Shown: piece after piece, positions 4,305-5,267 of the stretch
Layout of the letters: each line of letters starts with the position of its first letter
How positions within the stretch are numbered: the stretch's first letter is position 1
NCBI GenBank assembly: GCA_031256755.1
Contig: JAIRPZ010000305.1
Span: forward strand, 1-5,267
Length of the DNA: 5,267 nt
Direction of reading: 5' to 3'
Origin: Planctomycetaceae bacterium
GTDB taxonomy: Bacteria; Planctomycetota; Planctomycetia; Pirellulales; Thermoguttaceae
Notes under the pieces: generated by a model
Database searches by the model: none
Told to the model about the DNA's origin: nothing
The model's input: the letters and a program-made list of their open reading frames with translations, nothing else
Made by a program: the position numbers and the translations under genes

Positions 4305-5267
4305 TTATTTAATAACGTGCAGTTGCTGCAAAACGGTTTGTACGGCTCTCTTCGGAGACAGAATTCCCGCATACAGCAGCCGGCAGAATGCGGAGAGATA
4401 CTTTTTCTCGGCAAAATCGCATTCCGCCAAACGATAATGAATAATAGCACGGCGGCTGTTCATGATTTTACGGGAGTAGGGATAACGCTGTATTGCCCGA
4501 TGTAAAACCATTTTCTGGTACTTGTACACATCCCGCTTGCCGGTTACCGACCGCGCCGAATGTTCACGAATGACAGAACCGTAACCCGGTGTAAAAACAT
4601 ACGGAAACTTCTCGGTAATACGAAGCCATAAATCAATATCTTCGCCAAGAGATAATTCTGTATCAAAATATCCGCCGTCCGGCAGTTTAACCGTTTCAAG
4701 AGAACTTTTACGCAGCATAATGGAATTTGTATGAACGAAAAAATCAATTCCGAGAAATACTTCATTGATTTTTTCTCTGCCGGTTAAGGGAGGATAGGGC
4801 AACGTCCACTTTTCAGAAAAATCGGCATTGCCCATCATTTCTTCGTCAAAAGCAAATGCCGCATCGGGATGGGCTTCCATTGCATCATACAAACGCTGCA
4901 AATGCCCCGGCAGAAACATATCGTCAGAATCAAGAAAAGCAATATATTTATATTTCGCCATTGCAATCCCCCGGTTGCGTGTCGGAGCGGCCCCCTGCGT
5001 TTGAACATCGGCGGGTTTGTTAAAGAACATAATGCCGGAGCGGTTTTCCTGTTTCTCCAAGTCGCTATGATTGAGAATAGCGGAACCGCACGATGCGGCA
5101 ATAATACGACTGTCGTCCGATGAACCGTCATCGGCAAGAATAATTTCGACAGGAAAGTCCGTTTCCTGCGATTTAACCGAATGGATGCACTCGTCAAGGT
5201 ACCTTTCGCGGTTATAGACCGGAATAATAACACTCACGCCGTCAGTTGCCGGATTTTTTGCGGACAC
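4305..5267 (-). CDS. Family 2 glycosyltransferase (GT-A fold; start at or beyond window edge)
   Basis: This protein should move a sugar from a nucleotide-sugar donor to a growing glycan. At least 320 residues are visible, counted from a GTG at 5265-5267; since this is the last base of the window, the true start could be that GTG or lie outside. Motifs of GT2: 'VSVIIPVYN' (11-19), 'ILADDGSSDDS' (43-53) with the nucleotide-binding Asp pair, 'PTRNRGIAMA' (95-104), 'YIAFLDSDD' (108-116) containing the metal-binding DxD (D113-S-D115), and 'LGEDIDLWLRI' (207-217) with the ED that usually supplies the catalytic base. The C-terminal about 70 residues are basic and helical with no clear membrane helix, so the enzyme is cytoplasmic or peripheral at the membrane. 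The sequence looks more A/T-rich than the + strand genes by eye, which is common for surface-glycan genes. It is followed by the pyruvyl transferase-family gene. Substrate unknown. Confidence 0.9.
   Translation of the reverse strand: MSAKNPATDGVSVIIPVYNRERYLDECIHSVKSQETDFPVEIILADDGSSDDSRIIAASCGSAILNHSDLEKQENRSGIMFFNKPADVQTQGAAPTRNRGIAMAKYKYIAFLDSDDMFLPGHLQRLYDAMEAHPDAAFAFDEEMMGNADFSEKWTLPYPPLTGREKINEVFLGIDFFVHTNSIMLRKSSLETVKLPDGGYFDTELSLGEDIDLWLRITEKFPYVFTPGYGSVIREHSARSVTGKRDVYKYQKMVLHRAIQRYPYSRKIMNSRRAIIHYRLAECDFAEKKYLSAFCRLLYAGILSPKRAVQTVLQQLHVIK

Noticed and set aside
1..5267. CRISPR array, tRNA, rRNA, insertion sequence, toxin-antitoxin pair or phage defence genes
   Set aside because: I looked for regularly spaced repeats, terminal inverted repeats, transposase or nuclease motifs and small paired genes on both strands and found none that could be supported.

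Overview
The window looks like a piece of a planctomycete chromosome, most likely the Pirellulales/Thermoguttaceae side and of moderate GC. This is an inference from protein families remembered, not from a search. The clues are: a small lipoprotein with the planctomycete pattern 'GDGLPAGIYQVSV ... TSGISFEV ... F.I.VEK'; a secreted protein with a Gln-rich linker and a C-terminal 'WGNLSPKEREEAL ... YRDIIEQYF' block; a stand-alone GspE N-terminal (MshEN-like) domain with membrane helices; and translation starts that mostly lack a well-placed Shine-Dalgarno sequence.

Layout: three genes on the + strand meet three genes on the - strand. Plus strand: (1) the 3' part of a small lipoprotein gene (to 325); (2) a divergent ribonuclease HII-family protein (438-1283); (3) a stand-alone MshEN-domain membrane protein (1367-2095), with its own sigma70-like promoter ending only about 17 bases before its ATG. 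Minus strand, in order of transcription: (4) a family 2 glycosyltransferase that reaches the window edge (5267-4305); (5) a polysaccharide pyruvyl transferase-family protein 40 bases downstream (4264-3311), probably in the same operon; (6) a secreted planctomycete-type protein (3196-2108) with its own very good promoter and a perfect stem-loop at the predicted 5' end of its mRNA. The two groups converge with only 12 bases between stop codons (2096-2107).

How they fit together: the glycosyltransferase and pyruvyl transferase probably contribute to a cell-surface or exported glycan. The other genes look like independent housekeeping or lineage-specific genes; nothing ties all six into one pathway. 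I found no tRNA, rRNA, CRISPR array, insertion sequence, att site or phage gene, and no gene-free stretch over 300 bases. I do not see a clearly new multi-gene system. The best leads are the altered active-site motifs of the RNase HII-like protein and the pyruvyl transferase, the ATPase-less MshEN membrane protein, and the promoter plus 5' stem-loop (with a 9-bp direct repeat) before the secreted protein gene.
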